A stretch of 64,000 nt of DNA from Corynebacterium sp. sy039 (GCF_007904105.1 NZ_CP042325.1:310001-374000), one strand, 5' to 3'; shown: positions 8,584 to 17,346, counted from the first letter of the stretch. The notes: generated by a model from the letters alone, not told the origin. Numbers and translations are program-made.

Positions 8584-10332
8584 GTGAACTCATGGGGAAA
8601 ATCAACTAGATTTATAAAGGTGACTAGCTCGGATACAGAAACAAATACTCAAGGCAAGAAGAAAAAGCGTTCTGCTTTGCGCTTTGTGCTCGGTGCTGCC
8701 CTTGGGTTAGTAGTCATTTGTGGTGGTGCCTATACTGCTGATTGTCTGATAAATAAAGACAAAGTACCTCGCGGGGTGACCGTCGGTGGCGTGGAAATTG
8801 GTGGTATGGAGCATGCGGCTGCCGTCGAAAAGCTACAGCAAGAACTTGGTGATGTCACCCAAAAACCGGTGATTATTCATGCGGGCGAGCTAGAAAGCAA
8901 TCTTATTCCTGCCGAGTCGGGGCTGAACATTGATTGGGATGCCACCGTTGATGGTGCGGGTAAGCAATCAATGAACCCATTGACACGCTTGGGTAGTTTC
9001 TTCCACACGCACGAGATCGAAACCGCCTCAAGTGTGGATGAAGCCCAGCTAGAGTCGGTAGTGTCCCGGATTAGTGAGGAACTTTCCCCGGCACCTGTCG
9101 ACGCTGGCATAAACCTCAATGGTGGAAAAGTTAATGTTGACCCGCAACCACACAATGGTCAGATTGTGGAAGGCGAGGTACTCAAGGAGGCAATTGCCGC
9201 TAATTGGCTCAACCCTGAGGGGGTGACTGTCGAGGCTGCTGTTACCGAGCCTGAGATTGGTCAGGAAGCAGTAGATAAAGTGCTTGCTGGTGATGCCACT
9301 GCTGCGGTAGCGGGAGATATTGTGGTGCATGGGCAAGATGGTATCGATGGCATTATTCCTACTTCTCGTATGGGTGAGGTCGTCAGTTTTAAGCCTGAGG
9401 GGCATACATTCCTAACTGAGATCAATGCGGCTGCTGCACAAAATATCTTGAAAGAAAACCTTGAGCAAACAGAAGTTGCCAAGAAAAATGCGCGGATTGC
9501 CTTTGATGGGGATAGTCGTACCATTACTCCGCATACTGACGGAATTAGCATCGACTGGGAAAAAACCATGGATGGTTTTGCTGGGCGGGTAGTTGGTTCC
9601 GCAGAGCGCACTTTCGACGCAGTGTATGTGCCTCAACCAGCTACTTTCACTACAGAAATGGCAAAGACCGCTACTTTCGACGACGTGATTGGCGAGTTTA
9701 CCACCAGCGGATACTCCCAAGCCTCGGGTGTGAATATCGCAACTGTGGCACAAACAGTCAATGATGCAGTAGTAGCACCAGGTGATATTTTCTCTCTTAA
9801 CAATTACACCGGCGCTAGAGGTAGTGCCCAAGGCTATGTGGAGTCTGGAATTATTCTCAATGGCCGTGCCGATACTGCCGTCGGTGGTGGTATTTCACAA
9901 TTTGCTACTACCTTGTATAACGCGGCGTATTTCGCTGGTATGGAAGATGTGGCGCATACACCACATTCTTATTACATTTCCCGTTATCCAGCTGGTCGAG
10001 AGGCAACTGTATTTGAAGGCGCAATTGATTTGCAATTCAGAAATACCTCGCCTTTCCCAGTGCGCATTGTGACCTCTGTAGGTGGAGGCAGTGTCACCGT
10101 AAAGCTCATGGGGGTAAAGACCGTAGAAGTAGAGTCGATCAATGGTGGGCGCTGGGCTTATACCGATCCACAGACAATGAATGTATCTGATGAAAAATGC
10201 TCACCTTCCTCAGGGGCACAAGGGTTTACCACCTCAGATACTCGCATTATTCGCGATTTGGGTGGTCAGGAATTATCCCGAGAAACCCAAACCACCGTGT
10301 ACGATCCACAGCCGATTGTGCGTTGTTCTTAG
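8584..10332 (+). CDS. VanW-family membrane-anchored protein with PG_binding_4-type repeats
   Basis: The N-terminus is basic and then has one membrane helix (about residues 30-50), giving a cytoplasmic tail and a large outer part. Two repeats of the PG_binding_4 type (YoaR-like) follow, around residues 60-200 and 240-360. The C-terminal VanW domain is clear from NIATVAQTVNDAVVAPGD, then GGGISQFATTLYNAAY with GHTPHS-like AHTPHSYY, ending near 540. The family is linked to cell-wall assembly or glycopeptide-type resistance, but its reaction is unknown. The GTG at 8584 has no clear ribosome site; a GTG at 8621 (VTSSDTE) is an alternative. A strong terminator follows. Confidence 0.85.
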   Translation: MNSWGKSTRFIKVTSSDTETNTQGKKKKRSALRFVLGAALGLVVICGGAYTADCLINKDKVPRGVTVGGVEIGGMEHAAAVEKLQQELGDVTQKPVIIHAGELESNLIPAESGLNIDWDATVDGAGKQSMNPLTRLGSFFHTHEIETASSVDEAQLESVVSRISEELSPAPVDAGINLNGGKVNVDPQPHNGQIVEGEVLKEAIAANWLNPEGVTVEAAVTEPEIGQEAVDKVLAGDATAAVAGDIVVHGQDGIDGIIPTSRMGEVVSFKPEGHTFLTEINAAAAQNILKENLEQTEVAKKNARIAFDGDSRTITPHTDGISIDWEKTMDGFAGRVVGSAERTFDAVYVPQPATFTTEMAKTATFDDVIGEFTTSGYSQASGVNIATVAQTVNDAVVAPGDIFSLNNYTGARGSAQGYVESGIILNGRADTAVGGGISQFATTLYNAAYFAGMEDVAHTPHSYYISRYPAGREATVFEGAIDLQFRNTSPFPVRIVTSVGGGSVTVKLMGVKTVEVESINGGRWAYTDPQTMNVSDEKCSPSSGAQGFTTSDTRIIRDLGGQELSRETQTTVYDPQPIVRCS

Positions 10333-10382
10333 TGGGGTCTTGCTGGGGTTCTTAGCGAGGCTGGGGCTTAACGCAACAGATA

Positions 10383-10412
10383 AGGGTGCAGATTAGCACC
10401 CTTTTTGTTTTT
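10383..10412 (+). terminator. Rho-independent terminator after the wall-protein genes
   Basis: Stem GGGTGC with GCACCC around the loop AGATTA, followed by TTTTTGTTTTTG. It closes the transcription unit that begins with the NagZ-like gene. Confidence 0.9.
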
Positions 10413-10639
10413 GTTGCACAGTTACTATTCATTTTGTAAAAAAGTTGTGGAAAACCCTCTGATAAGAGCAGATATCCACAGAAAATAATAATTTCGCTAT
10501 AAGTCCTATGCCTTGCTAGTCGAAAAACATACAATGCATATATCACTTGGTTTATGAAGTATATGAGTCATTTTTAGGGACTTATGAACCTATAAACATA
10601 CTTTTGTATCCTACCCCACCAACGATAGAGAGGAATTAT
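10413..10639. other. AT-rich gap before the Panacea pair
   Basis: About 230 bp without a recognisable gene. It is clearly richer in A and T than the flanking genes and probably holds the promoter of the Panacea pair, but I cannot assign -35 and -10 boxes with confidence. Confidence 0.4.
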
Positions 10640-10819
10640 GTGGAGCTAATGGGGAAAATGAAACTCCAAAAAGAAAGACTTGCTAACAATACAAAGCACA
10701 TGACAGTCATTGACAGAAGACGGCACAGCGATATACTGAACGCAATATCGACAGAAGCGATACATACCACGATGGGAGATGGCACCAATGACATACAGCC
10801 CAACAATGATCGCAAATAA
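10640..10819 (+). CDS. Possible small 59-residue protein upstream of the Panacea gene
   Basis: GTG at 10640 follows a good ribosome-binding site (GAGAGGA at about 10628-10634). The product is charged and has no recognised domain. Its 3' end overlaps the start of the Panacea gene by about 30 nt in another frame. It could be a real small partner, a leader that couples translation, or chance. The ribosome site is the only positive evidence. Confidence 0.3.
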   Translation: MELMGKMKLQKERLANNTKHMTVIDRRRHSDILNAISTEAIHTTMGDGTNDIQPNNDRK

Positions 10820-11258
10820 CATACTCAGCCGTACCTTCGCCGAGAAAAACTACATCACCCCAATGAAGCTACAAAAAATCCTGTACTTTGTAGCCAGTGA
10901 ATACCAAAAAATGACAGGTAAACCACTGCTTGAAGAACCATTCTCGACCTGGGCATACGGACCAGTTCTTTATTCCGTCTACAATGAGTTTCGCAGTTTC
11001 AGTAGAAAAGACATTAAACGCTATGCACGCGACGCAGAAGGCAACACTCTGGTCATCAGCGAAGACGAAGACATACGTCTGAAAATGGCAATCGACTTAG
11101 TGTGGAACAAAACAAAGAATAAAACAGCAGTTCAGCTATCCGAGATTACTCATATAGAAGATTCCGCATGGGATAAGGCATACCAACAAGATTTTCCTAC
11201 TCTTCAACCAGAGGACATTCTTTCAGATAAGACATACCGTGAAGCTTTATCTTTTTAA
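10788..11258 (+). CDS. Panacea-domain protein (DUF4065), probable antitoxin
   Basis: The product carries the Panacea/DUF4065 (SocA/GepA-like) domain from its N-terminus: ANNILSRTFAEKNYITPMKLQK, then ILYFVASEYQ, then the conserved FSTWAYGPVLYSVYNEF with its W-x-x-GPV core. The family acts as the antitoxin in PanAT toxin-antitoxin pairs and as proteolytic adaptors. I chose ATG 10788 because GGGAGATGG lies 8 nt upstream; ATGs at 10779 and 10807 are alternatives. The product has 156 residues. A small membrane-protein gene follows after 13 nt, fitting the two-gene layout of such systems. The block is AT-rich and flanked by unrelated genes, as expected for an accessory insert. Confidence 0.8.
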   Translation: MTYSPTMIANNILSRTFAEKNYITPMKLQKILYFVASEYQKMTGKPLLEEPFSTWAYGPVLYSVYNEFRSFSRKDIKRYARDAEGNTLVISEDEDIRLKMAIDLVWNKTKNKTAVQLSEITHIEDSAWDKAYQQDFPTLQPEDILSDKTYREALSF

Positions 11259-11271
11259 GGTCATGTAGATA

Positions 11272-11718
11272 ATGGTGGAAAAGCAACACGGCAGGAAAGT
11301 CCCCCAAGCAATCACTGATGAGGATGACATCCCTCCAGGAAATCCTGATGTATCTTTTGAGAACACCCCCTCTTCTGTGTATCTAGAAGATACAAAAGAT
11401 AAACAATCATCTAAACCCGCTCATTCACATAACGCGAATCAATCTGAACCACTAGTAAGACCTAAGAGCTTCACTGAATACCTTGACTACTCCAAGCTTC
11501 AATTCGGACAGAAACTCATTGCCTGGTGTATCTTCCTCATATGCTTACTAAGTGTCATCAGTCATTTCTGGAACTCTGGGGAAATCAGTGCGGCTATTGA
11601 ACTACTGAAACTCGTAACAACAACCGCCTTAGGGTTCGTGTTCGCTAAAACTCAAGACCAACCGAAAGAAAATTCCCCACGCCAAGAAAACGTGGGAGAA
11701 AAACTAAGTATCGGTTAG
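11272..11718 (+). CDS. Small protein with two C-terminal membrane helices, possible toxin partner
   Basis: 148 residues: a hydrophilic, disordered N-terminal half (residues 1-65, rich in Asp, Pro, Ser), then two hydrophobic helices at about 82-100 (KLIAWCIFLICLLSVISHF) and about 106-125, then a short polar tail. I recognise no domain family. It starts 13 nt after the Panacea-domain gene, probably in the same transcript. Panacea antitoxins are known to pair with very different toxins, including small membrane proteins, so a membrane-acting toxin is a reasonable inference but is not shown by the sequence. Confidence 0.6.
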   Translation: MVEKQHGRKVPQAITDEDDIPPGNPDVSFENTPSSVYLEDTKDKQSSKPAHSHNANQSEPLVRPKSFTEYLDYSKLQFGQKLIAWCIFLICLLSVISHFWNSGEISAAIELLKLVTTTALGFVFAKTQDQPKENSPRQENVGEKLSIG

Positions 11719-11750
11719 TTTGTGGGATTGCTGTAGCGGCACGTGCTCTG

Positions 11751-13178
11751 CTAAGCACTGCTTTTACGCAACAATGCCGCAGCAGCAATACCAATCAGAA
11801 ATACTGCCGCAGATAAATAGATAGATTCACCAAAAGCACGCGCTGAGTTATGCACAATAATTGCCATATCAGGTGCTATGTCCGGTGGCGTGCCCTGAGG
11901 TGTGTCAGCCACATGGGCAAGCCTATTTTGCATGAGAGCACCAGTGGCGGCTGACCCTATAACGGCACCTAGCTGTCGGAAGGTGTTATATACTCCAGAG
12001 CCAATGCCCGCATCTTCCTGTGGCACATTGCGTAGCGCTACTGCCGAGGTAGGAGCCCACACAAAGGCATTACCAATCCCCAGTACTACGAGCACCCCGA
12101 TGAGCAATACCAGTGAAGTATCAATATCTAGTAGGGCACCAAGCGCAAAGGATCCAAGAGACATTGCGCTGTATCCGATAAGCGTGATCAGAGCTGGGTG
12201 GTGTGCGTCGATTAGCTTTCCGACGACCGGCGCTAGAATTGCCGCAGCAAGAGCCATAGGGAGTAACAGCAATCCTGATTCTATGGGTGACCAGTGGCGT
12301 ATGGATTGGGCGTAGAGCATAAAGGGGACGGCAAATCCGGTAATACCAAAGCCCATGGTGGTGATGGCAATGGCGGTTTTGCCAAAGTTTTTATATCTGA
12401 ACAGACGTAGAGGCAGTAGTGGGTGAGAAACTTTGGTTTCCGCGTAGATGAATAGACCAAGGATTGCAATACCACTAGCAATGATTAGGGCAGTGGTGCT
12501 GTCCCAATCTCGAACTTCACCTTCCTGTAGACCGTAAACGGTCAGCCCTAATCCGAGGATAGATAGTAGGGAACCTGGTATGTCCATAGCTTGAGATGAG
12601 TGTGTGGGGTCGGGGGTCAATGCGGGAACCCATCTGGCTGTGAGAATAACGGCAATAATACCGACGGGAACATTAACCAGGAAAATCCAGTGCCAGGAGG
12701 TCCACTCTAGAATGGCACCACCTGCTAAAGGGCCAATCAAAGAACCGACACCGGCGACGGCGCCCCAGATTCCCATCGCTTTTCCGCGTTGGTGAGCTGG
12801 GAATACGTGTGCGATGATGGTCATGGATTGGGGGAGGATCAATGCCGCGCCTAGTCCTTGGATTGCTCGGGCAAGAATGAGTTGTAGGGGAGTATGGGAA
12901 AGGGCGCAGAGTAGTGACCCTAGGGTGAATATGCTGACTCCGCTGATAAAGAGTTTTCTTAGCCCTAGATATGAGCCGAGTCTGCCGGAGAGTAGCAGTG
13001 GCGCGCAGAAGGTGAGTAGGTATGCGCTGGTGAACCAGATTGTTTGGTTGTAGTCGGCGTCGAGGGCGGTTTTTATATCGGGAGTGGCAACGGCAACGAT
13101 GGTTTGATCCACCATGACGAGGAAAAATCCTATGCAGAGTGCGCTGAGTATTCGCCAGGGGTTGTAGTTTTTAGTCAT
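11751..13178 (-). CDS. DHA2-type MFS drug efflux transporter (EmrB/QacA family)
   Basis: 475 residues with about 14 hydrophobic segments, the number for DHA2 drug:proton antiporters. Motif D1-like DQTIVAVATPDI lies in helix 1, motif A as SGRLGSYLGLRKL in the loop after helix 2, RAIQGLGAALILPQ in helix 4, and motif C as GVGSLIGPLAGG in helix 5. Its ATG overlaps the stop of the upstream tetR by 4 nt, so the two form one operon and the regulator probably represses it. The substrate is unknown, probably a lipophilic or cationic drug or a metabolite. Confidence 0.9.
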   Translation of the reverse strand: MTKNYNPWRILSALCIGFFLVMVDQTIVAVATPDIKTALDADYNQTIWFTSAYLLTFCAPLLLSGRLGSYLGLRKLFISGVSIFTLGSLLCALSHTPLQLILARAIQGLGAALILPQSMTIIAHVFPAHQRGKAMGIWGAVAGVGSLIGPLAGGAILEWTSWHWIFLVNVPVGIIAVILTARWVPALTPDPTHSSQAMDIPGSLLSILGLGLTVYGLQEGEVRDWDSTTALIIASGIAILGLFIYAETKVSHPLLPLRLFRYKNFGKTAIAITTMGFGITGFAVPFMLYAQSIRHWSPIESGLLLLPMALAAAILAPVVGKLIDAHHPALITLIGYSAMSLGSFALGALLDIDTSLVLLIGVLVVLGIGNAFVWAPTSAVALRNVPQEDAGIGSGVYNTFRQLGAVIGSAATGALMQNRLAHVADTPQGTPPDIAPDMAIIVHNSARAFGESIYLSAAVFLIGIAAAALLRKSSA

Positions 13179-13882
13179 GGCTGGGTCCTTTCAAGTCCTT
13201 CCAATTGTTGGTGGAGTTCTGTGGTGAGTTGGTTAATCTGGATATGTGTGGTGTCCCAGCCTAATCCGTGGAGGACTTGGACTATGGTGTGGGCGGTTTG
13301 TTGATTGGTTATGCCTTCATGCCACGGTGAGGTGGTGATGTTGTTACTGAATAATCCGAGGCCAGTCAGCATTGCGCGCATGGCGTTGATGGAATCTGCG
13401 ATATGCTTTTCGTCGCTTCCGCTAGTTGTATGAGCGAGTTGAAAAACAAGGTGCGCTAATTCCGCTTCGGTATCTGATAGGCGTTGTTTGATGTCTGGGC
13501 TGCATGCGGATAGATTTTCTTCTGCGCGGCCGATAAGGCTGAGGTTGAATAGGGTGGGGTTGTGCTGTATGTACCACAAATATGCAAGACAGAAAATGAC
13601 GAGGACTGATACCGGGTCTTTATGTTCCCAGGCTGGGAGTATGTGACGGTACATTGTTAGTTGTTTTTCTATGCTGCGGATTGTGCAAGCTGCGAGGACA
13701 TCTTCGCGTGAGGACCATATTTTATAGATGGTTGCGCGTGAGTATTCTGCATTTTTGGCTATCTCCCCAGGGGATACTTTATGTAATCCTTCTGTTTTGG
13801 CGATAGTGAGTGCTATGTCAAGCAGCAGTTCTTCCCGTTGGGATTGTTCTCTTTGACGACGGTTGCTATAGCGATCATCCAT
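13175..13882 (-). CDS. TetR-family repressor of the efflux operon
   Basis: 235 residues. The N-terminal helix-turn-helix is seen as VSPGEIAKNAEYSRATIYKIWSSREDVL at residues about 38-65; the rest is the ligand-binding and dimer domain. I chose ATG 13882 because the longer frame (GTG 13933) would begin inside the palindromic operator. AAGAAAAGAG lies before the ATG. It overlaps the efflux gene by ATGA. Twin palindromes 45-77 bp upstream of its start lie between it and the divergent oxidoreductase, suggesting autoregulation and control of both directions. Confidence 0.88.
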   Translation of the reverse strand: MDDRYSNRRQREQSQREELLLDIALTIAKTEGLHKVSPGEIAKNAEYSRATIYKIWSSREDVLAACTIRSIEKQLTMYRHILPAWEHKDPVSVLVIFCLAYLWYIQHNPTLFNLSLIGRAEENLSACSPDIKQRLSDTEAELAHLVFQLAHTTSGSDEKHIADSINAMRAMLTGLGLFSNNITTSPWHEGITNQQTAHTIVQVLHGLGWDTTHIQINQLTTELHQQLEGLERTQP

Positions 13883-13926
13883 GATGACTCTTTTCTTGGT
13901 GGTTGTGTTCTTCCATGCCTCAATTA

Positions 13927-13959
13927 TAGACACCTGTCTATTCTGTAGACAAGTGTCTA
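13927..13959. promoter_or_regulatory. Two tandem palindromic operators for the TetR protein
   Basis: TAGACACCTGTCTA (13927-13940) and TAGACAAGTGTCTA (13946-13959) are two 14-bp palindromes with identical 6-bp arms and 2-bp centres, 19 bp apart centre to centre. They lie in the 136-bp gap between the divergent tetR and oxidoreductase genes. This is the layout of a TetR operator bound by two dimers. Binding is inferred. Confidence 0.8.
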
Positions 13960-14018
13960 TTTTTCTGTGTAGGGTTAGTCCAGGGATCTATTCAGAAACG
14001 AAGAAAGAAGGTAAGAAT

Positions 14019-15122
14019 ATGCACCTATACAACCCAGCAAATAATTACCACAAAGCACAGGTGATAAGCCCCTGCACCAAGAAAGAATTGCAACAAGCAC
14101 TCAAGAAATACAAGAAGATACCAGTGTGCAATACCGGACATGGGTTCCACCCTGACGCAGCTCATGCACCTCATGTGCTTGATCTATCTCACCTGCGCTC
14201 TCACACGTGGCAGGAAAACTTAGTAAAAGTATCAGCAGCAACGAGATGGAAAGATATAGCCAGCAGCATACCCGCAGGCAGACGCTGTGTGACAGGTTCT
14301 TTTAGTGGTGTTGGTATCTGCGGCTTTCTCTCAGATGCAGGTATTGGTCCTGATGTGCGTTTGGTTGGGCCTGCTACAAACTATGTGCAAGAACTAGAAC
14401 TTGTTGATCGTACAGGGCAGTGTCTGTCCTGCTCACCTACACATAACGTGGAGCTATGGGAACAAGCATTAACAACAAAAGCTACGCACACAGTCATTGC
14501 CCAGGCAGTAATAGCAACCATTCCTGATGAAACCTTTATTGCCATCAAGTGCCCAGTACACACCCCTGACCTCGTTCAATGGATCATGCGCTGGGCACAA
14601 CTATGCCCACAGTTTCCCGAGATCGGTTCCAGCATACAAATCATGTTTATGCAGAAAGAAAGTACAGTGGCGTTGCGGATTGTGGCTAGAAAACAATCAC
14701 GGGTTCGCGTCGTAGAGTTTTTAACAACTTTGGGAGTTCATGCTGAGATAACTACTTTAGCCGGTAGCGAATTAGCGCAATTACATCAAGAACCTGAGCA
14801 CTCACCAGCTAGTTTTATGGATGGTCTGGGCATTACCAACACCGTTAATGAAGAGCAATTAGGCGCTGCTGTAGCTCAACTGTGTCATATAGGAGAGCGC
14901 AGTCCTTTCTTTGGTTTTGAGTTGCGTCATTGTGAACTTGACCCAGCCCTACTGGACACTTCGTTACCGTCGCAAGTGTGGGCAGGGATAAAGTTTGTGC
15001 TCCAACATGGTAGCCTGGCACATATAGCTCACGACGTTAACCATGAGATTACTGAACTGCTAGGCAAAGCAAACACCAGGCTATTGCCCAATTTTTCACG
15101 GTTGTATGCCACTGCGTGTTAA
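14019..15122 (+). CDS. FAD-linked oxidoreductase (VAO/PCMH-type FAD-binding domain)
   Basis: 367 residues. The N-terminal FAD-binding fold of the vanillyl-alcohol-oxidase superfamily is recognisable: ISPCTKKELQQALKKYKKIPV, then the FAD loop NTGHGFHPD (about residues 38-46), DLSHLRS, VSAATRWKDIASSIP, and GSFSGVGICGFLSDAGIGP near residue 100. The rest is short and lacks the usual BBE C-terminal segment, so the substrate domain is reduced. ATG 14019 follows AAAGAAGGTAAG; an in-frame upstream extension to 13881 would run through the operator and is rejected. It diverges from tetR and shares its operators, so it may oxidise the compound that the pump exports. Confidence 0.75.
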   Translation: MHLYNPANNYHKAQVISPCTKKELQQALKKYKKIPVCNTGHGFHPDAAHAPHVLDLSHLRSHTWQENLVKVSAATRWKDIASSIPAGRRCVTGSFSGVGICGFLSDAGIGPDVRLVGPATNYVQELELVDRTGQCLSCSPTHNVELWEQALTTKATHTVIAQAVIATIPDETFIAIKCPVHTPDLVQWIMRWAQLCPQFPEIGSSIQIMFMQKESTVALRIVARKQSRVRVVEFLTTLGVHAEITTLAGSELAQLHQEPEHSPASFMDGLGITNTVNEEQLGAAVAQLCHIGERSPFFGFELRHCELDPALLDTSLPSQVWAGIKFVLQHGSLAHIAHDVNHEITELLGKANTRLLPNFSRLYATAC

Positions 15123-15176
15123 TCTTGGTGGAAAATGGGTCTTACCGAAATAACCACGAAAGGTAAGGGGAAAGCA

Positions 15177-15230
15177 ATGACTGTAAAGAACAATACGCTG
15201 ACCACAATCACCGAAAAGGTTTACTGTTGA
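15177..15230 (+). CDS. 17-codon ORF with a strong ribosome site; probable true 5' end of the next MFS gene
   Basis: ATG 15177 follows GGTAAGGGGAAAG, the best ribosome site in this gap. It encodes MTVKNNTLTTITEKVYC and then stops. The downstream MFS frame is already open from 15202 but has no ribosome site at its own first ATG (15274). Dropping one A from the AAAA run at 15214-15217 joins the two frames into one protein. A one-base insertion (real or an error) is therefore likely. A free-standing leader or small peptide is the alternative. A CTTACC...GGTAAG repeat spans the ribosome site. Confidence 0.4.
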   Translation: MTVKNNTLTTITEKVYC

Positions 15231-15273
15231 TTTAATTGACAGTTTCCCTCGTGTAATTTGTGCTTTTCGGGCT

Positions 15274-16497
15274 ATGATTCGTAATCAGAGTAGGGAAATC
15301 AGCATTGCGTCGCTTGTGCTGCTGGACGGTATCCAAACAACTGTTTTGATTATCGTTCTTCCCTTTGTCATATTCGGTAGCACTCACAGTCTGGAACTGT
15401 GGTTTCTTGGGGTAACTCCTATTAGTGCTGGATTTGCGTTGGGAATACTTGGCGCCCTCCTCGTCGGCAGACAAGTTGATAGGCGATCTGCACTGACCGT
15501 TCTTCAGGTTCTGCAAGTATTTCAAGCACTTTTCTTAGTAGGAACTATCGTCAGTGCACTTGCTGGACATTTTTTCGCACTTGCTCTTTTTGGAATGCTT
15601 GCACTGGCGTTTTCTCGTTCGGTTGGTCCAGCAAAAGACAAGATTCGATCCGAGTACATCAGTTCTGGGCGGCGGACTTTATTTAATGGTCAGATTCGTC
15701 GCTACTTTTTAGTTGCAAACGAAATTGCAGGTGCGCTGTGCACAATTACGATGACCATTATCCCATCACACTACTGGCCACTGCTGTTTCTCGTGTCTTT
15801 CGTTTGTACAGTCACGTCGATATCGGTTGCGGTATCTCTCAAGACGAAGTCGACTCAGCAAGTGATGGCGAGGTCATCCATGCCACAAAAGATCGGCAAA
15901 AATGTGCGGTTACCATTAGTAATGGGTCTGGTAGTGGTGGGTATTCTTGGGCTTTCGTCTGCTTTGCCTACGATAGGTCTTTCAGCATGGATCTCGACGA
16001 GGGATGTATTTGGCCCGTGGCTGGTCACCGTGGTTGGACTCATCGATCTTACAGTCGATTTCTTCTTCATTCGACTTTTGAGCACCACCCTTGAAAAGCG
16101 CCCAGAACTGTGGAAAATTATCCACCGAGTCGGTGGAACATTGATGATTTTCGCTATCCTGGGAACCACAGTAGCTGTCAATACAAAAGAACACATCTTA
16201 CAGCTGGCGATATTATTATTCTCTATGGTTTGTGCAACACTCGTCTTTTCCATCTCAGCAATGTTGGCTATGGAGATACAATTTGGATTCGGTGCTCAAG
16301 AAAACCGTGGTCGGATTGCGTCTTACACGCGACTCAGTTCCGCAGTAGCGATGACCATAGCTGCATGGTTAACGCCCGGGGTTTTCCTTGGAAACTGGAT
16401 GACCGTTACCATCTTGACATTAACGGGGGTGGTGCTTTTCCTGCTTCCCAGTAAGCTGATTACCGCATGGACATCCCTTTCTGATTCGTCACACTAG
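15274..16497 (+). CDS. MFS transporter, possibly frameshifted at its N-terminus
   Basis: 407 residues with about 12 hydrophobic segments. Helix 1 is LVLLDGIQTTVLIIVLPFVIF, and LVGRQVDRRSAL after helix 2 is a degenerate motif A. SRSVGPAKDKIRSEYI and FNGQIRRYF sit in the region of helices 4-5. It resembles MFS_1 efflux proteins such as macrolide exporters, but I cannot name the substrate. The ATG at 15274 lacks a ribosome site; the likely original start is 15177, in another frame. Its stop overlaps the stop of the convergent membrane-protein gene (CTAG shared). Confidence 0.7.
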   Translation: MIRNQSREISIASLVLLDGIQTTVLIIVLPFVIFGSTHSLELWFLGVTPISAGFALGILGALLVGRQVDRRSALTVLQVLQVFQALFLVGTIVSALAGHFFALALFGMLALAFSRSVGPAKDKIRSEYISSGRRTLFNGQIRRYFLVANEIAGALCTITMTIIPSHYWPLLFLVSFVCTVTSISVAVSLKTKSTQQVMARSSMPQKIGKNVRLPLVMGLVVVGILGLSSALPTIGLSAWISTRDVFGPWLVTVVGLIDLTVDFFFIRLLSTTLEKRPELWKIIHRVGGTLMIFAILGTTVAVNTKEHILQLAILLFSMVCATLVFSISAMLAMEIQFGFGAQENRGRIASYTRLSSAVAMTIAAWLTPGVFLGNWMTVTILTLTGVVLFLLPSKLITAWTSLSDSSH

Positions 16498-17234
16498 GAG
16501 TTCTTCTTTGATTGTGGTTTGATATGTTGCGCTTTGCGCTGTTGAAAAAATATCTGAATGAAAGCAAAAGCAAGCAGTGCAAAGAAAACCCAATTGGAGT
16601 ATTTGTTTATCTGGTCGATTACCTCAAGCACAGCTTCGCCATGCTGATAACCAAAAAACGCCATCGCAGAATTGGTGATGAGCTTGCCGACGAATATCGC
16701 TGTCAGTACCAGTAAAAAAGGTACATGGAATACGCCAAGTAGCATGAGCAAAAGAGTAATCGGAATAGGGAGAACCGGTACAAAGGCAATAAGACACAGT
16801 CCCAACATAATGACGATAGACCGGGTACGTTTTTCTTCAGAACTGAGCACCGCTAAGAATTTCTTTGCGATCATTGACCCAGAGGCAGACTGTTTGATGA
16901 AATTCATTCCCCAACGTTTGCCGGCAAAAAACCATACAGGCAAAAATTTAATACCAAACACTGAGCTCAGCACAATGGGAAACAGAAGGGAAGTGTGATT
17001 TTTTCCAGCCTCTGCACCAAGAATCGTTGCCGAAATATAACCGCCATGCGTCATAGCATAAATCCACGGGTGATTGATGAGCCAGACTTTTGCTGGTAAA
17101 AGCGCCAAACTATAGATGAGTGTGAAAGCCATAACACCTAGCAAAATGGCATCATATTTACTGAAGTTTTCCCATATTTGCTCTGGGCTATTAGCATTCT
17201 TGGACTCGTGTGGTGCCTCGTGTCCCTCGGTCAT
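16494..17234 (-). CDS. Polytopic membrane protein, tentatively VTT/DedA-like
   Basis: 246 residues with five or six hydrophobic segments. The middle part reads IAFVPVLPIPITLLLMLLGVF, like the Pro-rich re-entrant region of VTT/DedA proteins, followed by FVGKLITNSAMAFFGY. The canonical Arg-Phe-(I/V)-Pro motif of DedA is not seen, so the assignment is weak. Both ends are charged and cytoplasmic-looking. It is convergent with the MFS gene, and its promoter faces the palindromic repeat of the ATPase unit. Confidence 0.5.
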   Translation of the reverse strand: MTEGHEAPHESKNANSPEQIWENFSKYDAILLGVMAFTLIYSLALLPAKVWLINHPWIYAMTHGGYISATILGAEAGKNHTSLLFPIVLSSVFGIKFLPVWFFAGKRWGMNFIKQSASGSMIAKKFLAVLSSEEKRTRSIVIMLGLCLIAFVPVLPIPITLLLMLLGVFHVPFLLVLTAIFVGKLITNSAMAFFGYQHGEAVLEVIDQINKYSNWVFFALLAFAFIQIFFQQRKAQHIKPQSKKNS

Positions 17235-17346
17235 GGGCGATTCCTTTGCAGGTTATAGGGGCTTTGCGGTGCCATGTTTAGACACTAATCGTGCCCTTGA
17301 TTCTAACAAACATCATTTGAGGCATGACACCAAAGCGCAAGAGCAG

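Noticed and set aside
13883..14018. Longer starts for tetR (13933) and the oxidoreductase (13881)
   Set aside because: Both would place coding sequence over the palindromic operators and lack ribosome sites, while the inner starts have them.
15177..15230. The 17-residue peptide as a peptide pheromone or modified-peptide precursor
   Set aside because: It ends in Cys and has a good ribosome site, but no maturation enzyme or sensor is near, and a frameshifted transporter start explains it more simply.
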